A stretch of 64,000 nucleotides of DNA, taken from assembly GCF_927798215.1 (NCBI RefSeq), contig NZ_CAKMMW010000020.1, positions 62,001-126,000 of the forward strand. Reading direction: 5' to 3'. The translations under genes were made by a program, and so were the position numbers. How positions within the stretch are numbered: position 1 is the stretch's first letter; each line of letters starts with the position of its first letter. This DNA comes from Paenibacillus_E allorhizoplanae (GTDB lineage: Bacteria; Bacillota; Bacilli; Paenibacillales; NBRC-103111). This document shows positions 51,801 to 59,970 of the stretch, in pieces. Below the pieces are notes generated by a model. The model searched no databases, was not told where the DNA came from, and saw nothing but the letters and a program-made list of their open reading frames with translations.

Positions 51801-53429
51801 TCCCGACTACCTGTGGGATCAGTGACACTGGGCTTTAACTTCGGAGACATTGACGTGCCATTGATTGTAAATGTGATCGATAGTGGGGAGAACGACATTG
51901 GCAGACAGGTTCTGACGCCTAATGACGGATGGGGAGCCCATACCACAGGAACAACCGGCGGATCGACGGCTAATCCGGAACAAATTTATATTGTGAGCAA
52001 GCGCAGTGAACTAGTGAAAGCATTGCCAGGCGGCACTATGCCGAAGATGATCTACATCAACGGCACGATAGATATGAATGTGGATCAAAACGACAACCCG
52101 ATAGGTATAGAATTCTACAAAGACCCACTTTATGACTTTGACGCTTATCTCCGGGTATACGACCCGGCCGTTTGGGGTAAAACATTGCCTGGCGGCGCTT
52201 TGGAAGAGGCACGTGTAAGATCGGCAAGTAATCAGAGCAAACAAATCAAAGTTAATGTCGGTTCAAATACGACGATCGTCGGTCTGCCAGGCACCAATGC
52301 GAAGATTCTCGGCGGCAATCTGAACGTAGAGAATGTGGATAATGTCATTATCCGGAACATCGAATTCCGGAACACATTCGATTATTTCCCGCAGTGGGAT
52401 CCAACGGATGGCGAGGCGGGGAATTGGAACTCCGCTTATGACAGCATCTCGGTTAAAGGCTCCACTCATGTTTGGATCGACCACAATACATTTAGTGACT
52501 TAGGTGGCCTTGATGATCCGAATCACACCTATTTTGGACGCAAGTATCAACAACACGACGGTGCTGTGGATATGACGAATGCCTCCGACATGATTACCGT
52601 ATCTTATAACTACTTCCATGATCACGACAAGACGACGCTTGTAGGTGGAAGTGATAGCTTTAGTGGGGATGCTGGCAAAGAAAGAATTACTTTCCATCAC
52701 AACTTTTATCGGAATGTAGGTCAGCGTGCACCACGAGTACGTTACGGTCAAGTTCATGTGTACAACAACTATTACGAAGGAACAGCGAACCATCCGAATA
52801 ATCCATTCCTCTATGCAATCGGGGTAGGATACCAATCGCAGGGCTATGCTGAAAATAATTATTTTGCGAATGATGCGGGGACATTGCCTTCATCCCTGAT
52901 TCAAGTATCCAGCGGCACTGCATTTACAGACAAAGGCTCCGTATTGAATGGCGAAAATGTTGAAATTGCCGTTAGCAACGGTACTTTGCAGCCTGTAAAT
53001 TGGACGCCAAGACTTTACACTTTTGTGGATCATACGGCAGATGTTCCAGCTATCGTTATTCAGCATGCGGGTGCAGAAAACACACAAACAGGCGACACCT
53101 TTGCACCGCTTTGGAACTCTGGCAATATGACCGCAACGAATGTAACGAAAACCAGCTTGACATTAAATTGGCATGCAGCGGTAGATAACATTGGAGTGAC
53201 CGGTTTTAGGGTTTATCTGGTGAGCGATACTTCTGCAAGGGAAATCGCAGTTTTGGGCAACATTACAACGTACAATGTCACTAATTTGCAAAAAGATACA
53301 AATTACAAGTTTATGATTCGAGCAGTAGACGCAGCTGGAAACTTGAGTCTTTCCGGTCCTAGTGTCACGATTCGAACGGATCACGATAACAGGGACAAAA
53401 ATCCAAACGACCCAAAAAAGGGTAACTAA
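48831..53429 (+). CDS. Secreted bifunctional pectin methylesterase (CE8) / pectate lyase (PL1)
   Basis: 1532 aa from ATG 48831, 12 nt after AGGAGG (next two ATGs also possible). Signal peptide about 1-30. Approximate domains: beta-sandwich (LamG/DUF1080-like) 35-235; four FnIII-type modules 240-610; CE8 pectinesterase 615-920 with QDTLY (Asp749), GDVDFIFG (Asp775) and LGRPW; a CBM_X2-like Ig domain about 930-1030; PL1 pectate lyase 1035-1410 with VWIDHN, the TTLVGGSD segment and RAPRVRYG (Arg1299, catalytic region); C-terminal FnIII about 1420-1515 and a basic tail. De-esterifying pectin and cleaving it in one polypeptide fits sequential action on the same chain. No wall anchor. Confidence 0.93.
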   Translation: MMMKALRIMLCLLFLSSYVPLIGASEIQAAAPVTSLVNDNFEGNTLGVLTVGYIPPFGSGVITAFTATNNSTVINSSNPRNSYGQTSTALVGNTTNVLWISDGAGRGGFNKAFTPVTAASGKGMTAQLDFMEGAMVSDSYVLELLDSNKKIALSLKADYAFPDPLTGGTQKFQAKTWYTVKYVADVKANTADLYINGIFSGNFKFASPVTDIASINFRMAGTSTGNAYVDNIIVSQQEAVTPQNLTAEGANRRVELSWDATSGTDTYNVYRSESPDGIYEKLAEGMPSNSYTDTAGLTNDKYYYYKVTSVNSSGESEYSYYASGYPNNVEPPSDEITGLNAIVRNGQLTVAWNPVNKATFYTLERSTTPEGPFVPLLTNGKPKLTSTSYLDTNLRSDTTYCYRVSAGNVGGMGEPKLLEKASPAAPLGTPTLLSIEPGNNQDQLNWTSVTKASSYSVKRSLVNGGPYTALANVNGTSYLDTTAENGKTYYYVVAAVSDRQESMISNQLKAKQYAPVNGAPAKPTSFQAVANEGSVSLSWNAVIGASSYNVKRAISAEGPYTVISSTYGATFGDSSVTNGITYYYVVSAVNSNGESPETDELVVLPAAVLTVDKNVTADGVKVFNTIQSAINQVPINNTTRTIINIASGAFTEKVKVDRPYVSLVGAGMDKTTIMYSDYAGTAVTQGKPGHTGNTFLSQTVDVTADFFNASNLTIENSAGPRNEVAQAVALSLKSDMAVLESVRLKGFQDTLYNGLNAKSQGRHYFHNSIIEGDVDFIFGEAPAVVMDNVKLVLVSNVPTGASAGGHITAGAQKNTTDKGYVFFNSQVVDGPSAQGIYDLGRPWKDYARATFINTLIDSKKFLPEGWAASCAGSCITSYFSEYNSYGYGANATARQISSQLTGQEASLTIPQILGGWDPSIPVIMPKVNYAPAVVVTSSNFDKNPASQADINVSVRSNGFALTNITNGTGVLGSLDYTVTSNVYTLKKDYLSRLPVGSVTLGFNFGDIDVPLIVNVIDSGENDIGRQVLTPNDGWGAHTTGTTGGSTANPEQIYIVSKRSELVKALPGGTMPKMIYINGTIDMNVDQNDNPIGIEFYKDPLYDFDAYLRVYDPAVWGKTLPGGALEEARVRSASNQSKQIKVNVGSNTTIVGLPGTNAKILGGNLNVENVDNVIIRNIEFRNTFDYFPQWDPTDGEAGNWNSAYDSISVKGSTHVWIDHNTFSDLGGLDDPNHTYFGRKYQQHDGAVDMTNASDMITVSYNYFHDHDKTTLVGGSDSFSGDAGKERITFHHNFYRNVGQRAPRVRYGQVHVYNNYYEGTANHPNNPFLYAIGVGYQSQGYAENNYFANDAGTLPSSLIQVSSGTAFTDKGSVLNGENVEIAVSNGTLQPVNWTPRLYTFVDHTADVPAIVIQHAGAENTQTGDTFAPLWNSGNMTATNVTKTSLTLNWHAAVDNIGVTGFRVYLVSDTSAREIAVLGNITTYNVTNLQKDTNYKFMIRAVDAAGNLSLSGPSVTIRTDHDNRDKNPNDPKKGN

Positions 53430-53437
53430 ACTTGTAG

Positions 53438-53507
53438 AGCACTCCTTAAAATAGACATTGGAAAACCCTTTGGTTAATCCAGTGAATTATAAGGGGTGCT
53501 TTTTTTA
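53438..53507 (+). terminator. Intrinsic terminator after pectinase gene
   Basis: AGCACTCCTTA pairs with TAAGGGGTGCT across a 41-nt loop, followed by TTTTTTT. Confidence 0.75.
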
Positions 53508-53612
53508 TGGCGGTCTTTGGAGGATTTCATGAAATTATTGAACTGGCGTTAATAGCGACCCTCCAAGGTTGTCCTATTCAGATGGTGATCGGCCTTTTTT
53601 TGTATAATAAAA

Positions 53613-53644
53613 TTGACATAATGTATAGTTTGTTATACATTATG
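53613..53644 (+). promoter_or_regulatory. Promoter overlapped by perfect inverted-repeat operator
   Basis: TTGACA (53613-53618) and TATACA (53634-53639) form a promoter with a short, 15-bp spacer. CATAATGTATA (53617-53627) and TATACATTATG (53634-53644) are a perfect 11-bp inverted repeat around GTTTGT, covering the promoter itself. The XRE-family regulator encoded in the operon is the natural ligand; this would be autorepression. Confidence 0.7.
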
Positions 53645-53681
53645 TTTAGTGTATTTTACTTTATTTAGGGCGGTGTCATAC

Positions 53682-54128
53682 ATGACTTATCAAGAAAAGA
53701 AGAGCATCGTATCGCTAATCAGCACCATACTCATTTTTACAGTATATTGCTTGTACAAGTACCCAGAGTATCCCAAAGAAGTACTGGATTCAAAAGTAAC
53801 CTTCCATTACTGGGGATCCTTCATTCTTGTATTGACCTTGGTTTCGATCGCAGCACATATCGTGATTAGCATTATTTTTAATATCGTCTTCCGAATGACG
53901 ACGGGTGAAAAGGAACCTACATTCGCGGATGAACTGGATAAGCGTATCGACCTGTTGGCCTTTCGAAATTCATTTGCAATGTTTGTCATTGGTTTCCTTC
54001 TGGCTATGGGCACATTGGTAATTGACCAGCCCTTGAAGGTGATGTTTATCGTCCTAATCATCTCTGGATTTCTTTCAGACGTAACCGGTTCAATATCGAG
54101 ACTGTATCACTACAGGAAAGGAGTTTAA
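53682..54128 (+). CDS. Four-helix membrane protein in XRE operon
   Basis: 148 aa from ATG 53682. Four predicted transmembrane helices with a charged loop GEKEPTFADELDKRIDLLAF between the second and third. This layout is seen in membrane proteins paired with a small XRE regulator (DUF2178-like). The pairing with the 54130 regulator, whose start follows one nucleotide after this stop, is the main clue; the protein may sense or modulate the regulator. Confidence 0.75.
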   Translation: MTYQEKKSIVSLISTILIFTVYCLYKYPEYPKEVLDSKVTFHYWGSFILVLTLVSIAAHIVISIIFNIVFRMTTGEKEPTFADELDKRIDLLAFRNSFAMFVIGFLLAMGTLVIDQPLKVMFIVLIISGFLSDVTGSISRLYHYRKGV

Positions 54129-54129
54129 G

Positions 54130-54357
54130 ATGGGTAAGGTTCTTGTTGGCAATCACATCAGAAAATTACGATTCAATCATAATGAAATGACCCAGCAGCA
54201 GCTGGCCGACAAGGTGGGTGTAACTAGACAAACAATCGTGGCTCTTGAAAAAGGAAACTACTCCCCGTCACTGGAGTTGGCCTTTCGTTTTGCTCACGTC
54301 TTTAACTTGCCGTTGGAAGAGATATTCTTTTACGGAGAAAACGCAGAGGAGAGATGA
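54130..54357 (+). CDS. XRE/Cro-type transcriptional regulator
   Basis: 75 aa, ATG after AAAGGAG. Single HTH: MTQQQLADKVGVTRQTIVAL and EKGNYSPSLELAFRFAHVFN, LPLEEIFFYG. Compact members of this type are repressors of their own operon. Likely binds the palindrome at 53617-53644. Overlaps the next gene by ATGA. Confidence 0.93.
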   Translation: MGKVLVGNHIRKLRFNHNEMTQQQLADKVGVTRQTIVALEKGNYSPSLELAFRFAHVFNLPLEEIFFYGENAEER

Positions 54358-55067
54358 GGAAAATGGATTTTTCATCGAAGACAGCATCAAGAATCGTAGG
54401 TGTTCTGTTTATTGTGGCTGCCCTTACAGCTATAGTAGGTGTTATTTTATATAAACCGATTCTGAACGATTCGGACTATCTGATTCAAGGTTCCGCACAT
54501 GCTAATCAGGTAGTCCTTGGAGCGCTTATGGAGTTAACTCTTGTCGTTTCAGCGGTCGGTACTGCAACCACAATGTTCCCGTTCTTGAAAAAGTATAATA
54601 GAACGATTGCTATTTGGCATGTTTTCTTCCGATTTATGGAGGCTGTTGTTATTACGGTTGGGATCATCAGTGTACTGTCCTTGTTAGCTTTAAGCCAGGA
54701 CTATGTAGCAGCGGGGGCTCCGAATATCACGTCTTATCAGGTTTCGGGTACATTGCTAAAAGCAGTGCATGACTACACATTTTTGCTTGGCCCTAATTTT
54801 TTTCTAGGAATTAATACGATGATGTATAGTTATATCTTTTATAAGTCAAAGCTTGTACCCAGGTTCATCCCCGTATTGGGTTTGACAGGGTCAGTATTGA
54901 TCTTACTTGCTGCCTTACTAGAGATGTTTGGGGTCATTGATCAAGTCTCTGCGTGGGGAGCGATCTTGGCGATTCCGATATTTGCCAATGAAATGATTCT
55001 AGCGGTGTGGCTCATTACGAATGGGTTTAATGGATCTGTAGTCCATTCAAGGCAAACATCAGTATGA
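54354..55067 (+). CDS. DUF4386-family membrane protein
   Basis: 237 aa, six transmembrane helices. Starts MRKMDFSSKTASRIVGVLFI, with AHANQVVLGALMELTLVVSAVG and a LGPNFFLGINTMMYSYIFYK segment typical of DUF4386. Function unknown; often located beside XRE regulators and dehydrogenases. Start overlaps the upstream stop. Confidence 0.9.
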   Translation: MRKMDFSSKTASRIVGVLFIVAALTAIVGVILYKPILNDSDYLIQGSAHANQVVLGALMELTLVVSAVGTATTMFPFLKKYNRTIAIWHVFFRFMEAVVITVGIISVLSLLALSQDYVAAGAPNITSYQVSGTLLKAVHDYTFLLGPNFFLGINTMMYSYIFYKSKLVPRFIPVLGLTGSVLILLAALLEMFGVIDQVSAWGAILAIPIFANEMILAVWLITNGFNGSVVHSRQTSV

Positions 55068-55094
55068 AAATATTACAATCAAGGAGGGTAGAGG

Positions 55095-56012
55095 ATGAGA
55101 GCAATTGTATATGCCAAATACGGATCGCCCGATGTTCTTCATCTGATGGAGCTTGAGAAGCCTACTCCCAAGGATAATGAAATACTGGTCAGAATATATG
55201 CGACAACGGTAACAGCGGGGGACTGGCGCATGCGAAAGGCCGACCCATTTCTTGCAAGACTGTACAATGGTCTCTTAAGGCCCAAAAAAGTAACGATATT
55301 GGGGTTTGAGTTAGCTGGGGAAGTTGAAGCCGCAGGCAAAGATGTAACACGCTTTAAGATCGGTGATCAAGTATTTGCGTATTGTGGTTTTCGCTTTGGT
55401 GCATATGCCGAGTACAAATGTTTGCATGAAGATGAAATGGTGGTCATCAAACCGATTAATGTGAGTTATGAGGAGGCCGCTGCTGTTCCCATCGGGGGAA
55501 TAACAGCGTTGAACCTTCTGAGGAAGGGGAATATCGCGAGAGGAATGAAGGTTCTTATTTATGGAGCATCTGGAAGTGTGGGTACTTATGGGGTGCAGTT
55601 TGCCAAGTATTTCGGTGCAGATGTAACAGGGGTTTGTAGTACTGCCAATATCGAGATGGTAGGATCTATAGGAGCCGATCGAGTCATAGATTATACGAAA
55701 CAGGATTTCATGGCGCTTGAAGAAAGCTATGATTTAATCTTTGATGCAGTCGGGAAACCGATATCGAAAATCAAAAAATCGACATTCAAAAAAGCACTGC
55801 GTACGAACGGAACATATGTGAGTGTGCATATGTCTCAAAAGCCCCGTGTTGAAGACCTTATTTTCCTCCAAGAGCAACTTGAAACCGGTAAAATTAAACC
55901 AGTTATCGATAGACGCTATTCATTGGAACAAATTCCTGATGCCCATCGTTATGTCGAACAAAAACATAAGAAGGGAAATGTAGTCGTAACTGTAAGAGAC
56001 ACTTGCCGTTAG
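55095..56012 (+). CDS. Zinc-independent alcohol dehydrogenase / quinone oxidoreductase-like (MDR)
   Basis: 305 aa, ATG after AGGAGGGT. GroES-like N-terminal part (residues 1-125), then a Rossmann fold with VLIYGASGSVGTYGVQFAKY. Zinc ligands of classic ADH are absent. Similar to NADPH:quinone reductase-type MDR proteins that reduce reactive carbonyls. Last gene of the XRE operon, which suggests a detoxification role. Confidence 0.9.
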   Translation: MRAIVYAKYGSPDVLHLMELEKPTPKDNEILVRIYATTVTAGDWRMRKADPFLARLYNGLLRPKKVTILGFELAGEVEAAGKDVTRFKIGDQVFAYCGFRFGAYAEYKCLHEDEMVVIKPINVSYEEAAAVPIGGITALNLLRKGNIARGMKVLIYGASGSVGTYGVQFAKYFGADVTGVCSTANIEMVGSIGADRVIDYTKQDFMALEESYDLIFDAVGKPISKIKKSTFKKALRTNGTYVSVHMSQKPRVEDLIFLQEQLETGKIKPVIDRRYSLEQIPDAHRYVEQKHKKGNVVVTVRDTCR

Positions 56013-56150
56013 TGACAACGTGGGGTTTTGTATACGATTCGATATTACGAATGTGAACTCGACAGTAATCGAATTATTTGAATATATTTCGAAGAAAATA
56101 AATCATATTTTGTTAGGTTGGTTTGAATGGTTGGTTTGAATCTAGAGTTA

Positions 56151-56240
56151 ACCTAACGAGAACAACCAATAGAACATCAGGAGAAGGCTGCCGAGATCAA
56201 GGGATCGGTAGCCTTCTCAGCTAAAGGGCAGATTAGTTAC
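56151..56240. repeat. Dispersed stem-loop repeat, copy C
   Basis: CCTAACGAGAAC left half, GAGAAGGCTGCCGAGATC / GATCGGTAGCCTTCTC long middle stem, then GCTAAAGGGCAGATTAGTTA right half. Located about 140 nt after the MDR gene. Confidence 0.7.
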
Positions 56241-56432
56241 AATAAAGGGAATATGCGTTTTTAACTTACGATCCAAGGAGACCCCACGATAAAAATGAAA
56301 GTCCCATTCGAGTAAGATGATCATGATGAGGAAAAATATTTGATTGTGTATTAAAGTTATTGAAAGTAAATTTAAAGGGTTTTAATTTTATCGAAGTATG
56401 TGTAAGTGGACAAAAACATATATGCATTATCA

Positions 56433-56456
56433 GCCGCGTATGACGCGGATTTTTTA
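56433..56456 (+). terminator. Short intrinsic terminator
   Basis: CCGCG-TATGA-CGCGG stem followed by ATTTTTTATTTT. Confidence 0.65.
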
Positions 56457-56465
56457 TTTTATGGA

Positions 56466-56503
56466 TACAATTTCTTGTCTTTTCCAAAAGACAAGAAATT
56501 GTA
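56466..56503. repeat. Perfect 18-bp inverted repeat
   Basis: TACAATTTCTTGTCTTTT and AAAAGACAAGAAATTGTA are perfect complements separated only by CC. It directly follows a terminator. Might be a second terminator of lower GC, a small RNA stem or the tip of a mobile element. Confidence 0.7.
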
Positions 56504-56610
56504 TTGTGTTCCATTGAAAGAACTAATGATGATGTGTTCTCCGAGGTAATTGAACGATGCCTTTTGAGGGTTGTTTTTCATAATACAATACACATTAGTG
56601 ACTCGCAATT

Positions 56611-56630
56611 CGGCTAACGCAGAACGATAG
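56611..56630. repeat. Half copy of dispersed repeat (copy D)
   Basis: CGGCTAACGCAGAACGATAG is the left half only, 60 nt before the fbp fragment. Confidence 0.55.
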
Positions 56631-56732
56631 TGTGGGAAGTTTCAATTAATAGCTGTAAGTAAGAGTACCAAAGGGAACTTTGGAAACATAATGTTTTCCC
56701 CGTTACTGTTTATATTAAGCTTAAAGCATGCT

Positions 56733-57389
56733 TTTCAGCATGTACTAAGAAACGGGTCTGGTACCGTAAAAGAAAAAATCAAAGCCTTGTTCCGTGAGGT
56801 TTGGACAGATCATGAAATCAATGATTTTACGGCGTCAGTTTATTATCCAGAAGAAAAAATACAGCTGGTTAAAGAAGACCTGTGCAATAAACAAGCCTTG
56901 AACCGATGGTATAGAAAAACGATTGAACAAATGCTTAAGCTCATTTCTAATGCCTCTTCCAAATATACGCGCTCGAAATTACGTAAAGCTTTGCCGGAGC
57001 AGTTTGTATACATTGTAGAAGAGCTTCTATACAATACGGATTCGACCAACAATAAGGACCCTTATTATGAGGAAATATACCGGCAAATTGTTTCCTTGGG
57101 CCAGGCGGACAAGCTCATTATCAGTCTTGCTTATACGACCCAGCGCCTGGTGGTTGACCATCTTCATGTGGTCGGAGATATCTATGACCGAGGACCGGAC
57201 CCCGATAAAATTATGGACACGCTGATCTACTATCATTCTGTAGATATTCAGTGGGGGAACCATGATGTCCTGTGGATAGGCACCTATGCGGGTTCCCTGG
57301 TCTGCCTTGCGAATATTATCCTGATCTGCGCCAGATACGACAATCTGGACATCATCGAAGATGTATATGGAATCAATTTAGTTGGTTAA
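56733..57389 (+). pseudogene. fbp: Internal fragment of class III fructose-1,6-bisphosphatase gene
   Basis: From FQHVLRNGSG to EDVYGINL the frame matches B. subtilis-type Fbp (about 640 aa) in the metallophosphatase region, including GDIYDRGPDPDK and QWGNHD. It lacks the first 80 or so residues (only 14 unrelated codons precede the homology) and everything after residue 300 or so, where a stop occurs (57387). The metal-binding motifs survive, but the enzyme is two thirds missing. A truncated, probably second, copy. Confidence 0.75.
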
Positions 57390-57705
57390 TTGCCGCTTTA
57401 GCCTGTGGTACGAGTAAAGTGCTGTTAATTGCCATGGGATAAAATCACTCTTTTTCTCAATGTGCTTTATTTTGTGGAGATTGAGGGGAGGATTATGCAA
57501 GAATAATCTCAATCTCCTTTGAAAAGCTTTAGCTCCCAGTAAGAAATTATTGTTTAATTTCGCCCACCAACTAAGTGATTGGCACAATGTGTCTGCTTAT
57601 ATTACTTCTTAAGTGAGTACAATATGTATGTTTCAAATTAACTCCAAAGAAAAGCGTGAAATCAGAAACTTATTATTTCATCAAGATAGAAAGGAGGTAA
57701 TTTCA
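57390..57705. other. Intergenic region after fbp fragment
   Basis: 316 nt. Contains the hairpin terminator at 57476-57521. No gene supported; a 31-codon TTG/GTG lead-in before 57706 is not needed because the ribosome site points to 57706. Confidence 0.45.
57476..57521 (+). terminator. Intrinsic terminator
   Basis: GGAGATTGAG pairs with CTCAATCTCC; inside, GATTAT pairs with ATAATC; followed by TTTG. Confidence 0.65.
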
Positions 57706-57843
57706 ATGTCTGATAAAACTAAAACTAAAACTAAGATAACCAAATCTCAGCGTACCGTAGATAAGGAACTGCAATCTCGAACTCGAAAATCGCCTGACCA
57801 GTCTGCACAAAATAATACACACGATCAACCAGGTGAAGCTTAA
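57706..57843 (+). CDS. Small lysine/threonine-rich protein (MSDKTKTKTK...)
   Basis: 45 aa from ATG 57706, 7 nt after AAGGAGGT. Very hydrophilic: MSDKTKTKTKITKSQRTVDK then ELQSRTRKSP. Start and composition match the tiny proteins at 40491 and 40667. No fold or motif visible. Confidence 0.65.
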   Translation: MSDKTKTKTKITKSQRTVDKELQSRTRKSPDQSAQNNTHDQPGEA

Positions 57844-58041
57844 AAACATTTAAGCGAACCATTAGATTAACAGTTCCATGGCACAGGACAAATTGTTAAG
57901 CAACTGAACAATCAAGCCCAAGCCGCGGATATTGCAGCCGCAAACGAACATAGTTCAGAACTGGATGAAATCATTGATATGGATGTCAATTCCTAAGTTG
58001 AGCTTCGGTATGAAACGATCTAAAGTGAATACGAGTTAGAG

Positions 58042-58074
58042 ACCTGCTGCATGCTTCATGCTGCGGGTTTTTTC
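58042..58074 (+). terminator. Intrinsic terminator
   Basis: CCTGCTGCATG and CATGCTGCGGG pair with one mismatch, followed by TTTTTT. Confidence 0.75.
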
Positions 58075-58245
58075 TTGTTCGGCGGCACAAACATAATCGT
58101 TATCTTCAGGTTGGTAGGATAAGTTGAATTAATAACATTTGCAGACGTGTGTCGGGTGACAAGAACTTGATCTCATTCCCGACAGATGAGTTTGGGAGTG
58201 AATGAGGTGGATATAGAAATACCTTGGAAAGGATACCTAAGATTG

Positions 58246-58268
58246 AACTAAAGGGCAGACTAATTCAA
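58246..58268. repeat. Half copy of dispersed repeat (copy E)
   Basis: AACTAAAGGGCAGACTAATT is the right half only. Confidence 0.5.
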
Positions 58269-58336
58269 TAGTGAGTATAGCATCTCTCCTAAAATTAGGT
58301 TAATATTGGAAGAATTACTTGTGAGGAGAGATGCAG

Positions 58337-59131
58337 ATGTCGGACATACAGGCAATTGTTTTAGACTTGGACGGAACTTTGCTCGGCAGTGACAAATCCA
58401 TATCACCTAGAAATTATCAGACCGTTAAAAGATGTTTTGATTCTGGAATTCATATTATTGTTGCCACGGCGCGACCGCCTAGAGCGGCTGATCAATTTGT
58501 AAAGAGTTTTCCTTTTGTAGACTACTTGGTTTATTACAATGGTGCCCTTATAACATGCAAGTCTAAGCAAACTCAGCGGCACATTAGTATCCCAATTGAG
58601 ATTAACCAACAAATTAACAACTTCATCGAGTTACATGCACCTCAATCGTTAATTTCATACGAGGTCAATGACTCATGGTATATGTGTACACCAATTCCCG
58701 ACTCGCAACTTGGTCATTTCGGTATCCGTTCAAATGATCCTAAACCCCTGGTTGTTGATAAGGATTTTGTTAGTTCACTATCCCCGACAAAAATATTGGT
58801 TCATGGCTACAGCACGTGGAGGGATGTTATCGAGCAATTCGGGGACCATGTGAACGTAATCGCAACCGATGGAGGATTATTGGTTCAAATCATGCAAAAA
58901 TCAGCCTCAAAGGAAGAAGCCGTGCAATGGGTGCTTCATGATATCGGGGTGAAGTCAGAAAATGTAATGGTATTCGGGGATGACTTTAACGATTTAGGAC
59001 TATTCCATAAGTGCGGATTTCCGATTGCTATGGAAAACGCGATAATTGAGTTGAAAAATTTTGCAAAACACATTACCGAATCAAATGATAACGATGGTGT
59101 TGCTGTTGCTCTTGAGAAATTTGTGGTTTAA
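58337..59131 (+). CDS. HAD-superfamily Cof-type phosphatase
   Basis: 264 aa from ATG 58337, 8 nt after GAGGAG (the ATG at 58331 is too close). DLDGT (Asp10 nucleophile, Asp12), VATARPP (motif II), Lys in SASKEEA (motif III) and FGDDFNDLGLF (motif IV) are all present, with the C2-type cap between. Cof-like HADs dephosphorylate sugar phosphates, flavin or pyridoxal phosphates. Single gene. Confidence 0.93.
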   Translation: MSDIQAIVLDLDGTLLGSDKSISPRNYQTVKRCFDSGIHIIVATARPPRAADQFVKSFPFVDYLVYYNGALITCKSKQTQRHISIPIEINQQINNFIELHAPQSLISYEVNDSWYMCTPIPDSQLGHFGIRSNDPKPLVVDKDFVSSLSPTKILVHGYSTWRDVIEQFGDHVNVIATDGGLLVQIMQKSASKEEAVQWVLHDIGVKSENVMVFGDDFNDLGLFHKCGFPIAMENAIIELKNFAKHITESNDNDGVAVALEKFVV

Positions 59132-59199
59132 TCACTTGCTGATGATAATACAACTACCCTGAATGTAGCCGCTCACCAATCGAATTTTGGGACATGGAT

Positions 59200-59280
59200 G
59201 GCTAACGAATGACTATAGTTGAACAAACGTAAAAAGGCTGCCGCGTGCAGCCTTTTGTGCTAATGGGCAGGATAATTGAA
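59200..59280. repeat. Dispersed stem-loop repeat, copy F (complete)
   Basis: GGCTAACGAATGACTATAGT left half; GGCTGC-CGCGT-GCAGCC hairpin with CCTTTT, which looks like a terminator; GCTAATGGGCAGGATAATTG right half. Located 69 nt after the HAD gene. Confidence 0.75.
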
Positions 59281-59378
59281 TCATTTCACGAATACCTTAA
59301 TCAAAATGTAGAATTTGAGAAGTAAAAAAGGCAATTTTATTAAATAGCCTAAAATAATGATATGGAGCTAAATCAAGG

Positions 59379-59834
59379 GTGAAATTTCATTTTAAGAAGA
59401 CAATCATAATTACATTGGTTGTATATCCAATATTCCTTTTTATATTTTACTTAATGGCGGGCTTTGTTATTGAGGCATTTGTTTTGTTTTCAGTTATATT
59501 TTTATTTTTTTTGATTTTCCTATTCGGATATTACTGGGTAATTGAAGGAGAGAAGATTAATAAATACATATTTTTTAAGAAGCATATCGAAATTGAAATA
59601 TCTGAAATAAAACTAATTGAGGCATATAAAGTGGAGGAAATAGGGACTATTCACTTTTATTTAGGTAAGGGACCACATGAAGGTGAATATCAATTCATTT
59701 TGAAGGATGGAATAATAATTAAGAGTTACTCACATTGCTATAATTCGAATGGTATAACTATAGGACGTTATTTGAATCACGAGAAGCGAATAACGCTAAT
59801 AGAAAAAACTAGATATAAAATCAATAATTCATAG
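59379..59834 (+). CDS. Hypothetical membrane protein
   Basis: 151 aa, GTG start with weak site. Two N-terminal transmembrane helices (about 7-28 and 36-58), then a soluble region with predicted beta strands (PH-like: KHIEIEISEIKLIEAYKV, IHFYLGKGPHEGEYQF). No recognised family. AT-rich compared with neighbours, suggesting recent acquisition. Confidence 0.65.
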   Translation: MKFHFKKTIIITLVVYPIFLFIFYLMAGFVIEAFVLFSVIFLFFLIFLFGYYWVIEGEKINKYIFFKKHIEIEISEIKLIEAYKVEEIGTIHFYLGKGPHEGEYQFILKDGIIIKSYSHCYNSNGITIGRYLNHEKRITLIEKTRYKINNS

Positions 59835-59970
59835 GGATTCGGTATTCTTCGAGGAAGGGGCTCCTTTTGATAACACCGTATTTACGCGTAGGTCTAGCGC
59901 CCTCGGTCTGTCCGGAGATTTCGGAGAAGCGACTCAGGTAGGCAAACCTGCACCGCCTACCACATCGCAT

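Larger units (their letters stand above)
56013..56690. other. Long intergenic region with repeats and hairpins
   Basis: About 680 nt. Contains a tandem 13-bp repeat GGTTGGTTTGAAT x2 (56117-56142), repeat copies C and D, a terminator at 56433-56456 and a perfect 18-bp palindrome at 56466-56503. No intact gene. Confidence 0.55.
57844..58320. other. Intergenic region; possible frameshifted small gene
   Basis: 57878-57994 reads MAQDKLLSN then stop in one frame and QLNNQAQAADIAAANEHSSE then LDEIIDMDVNS in the next, so a small coding sequence may have suffered a frameshift. A terminator lies at 58042-58074, and half-copy E of the dispersed repeat at 58246-58268. Confidence 0.4.
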
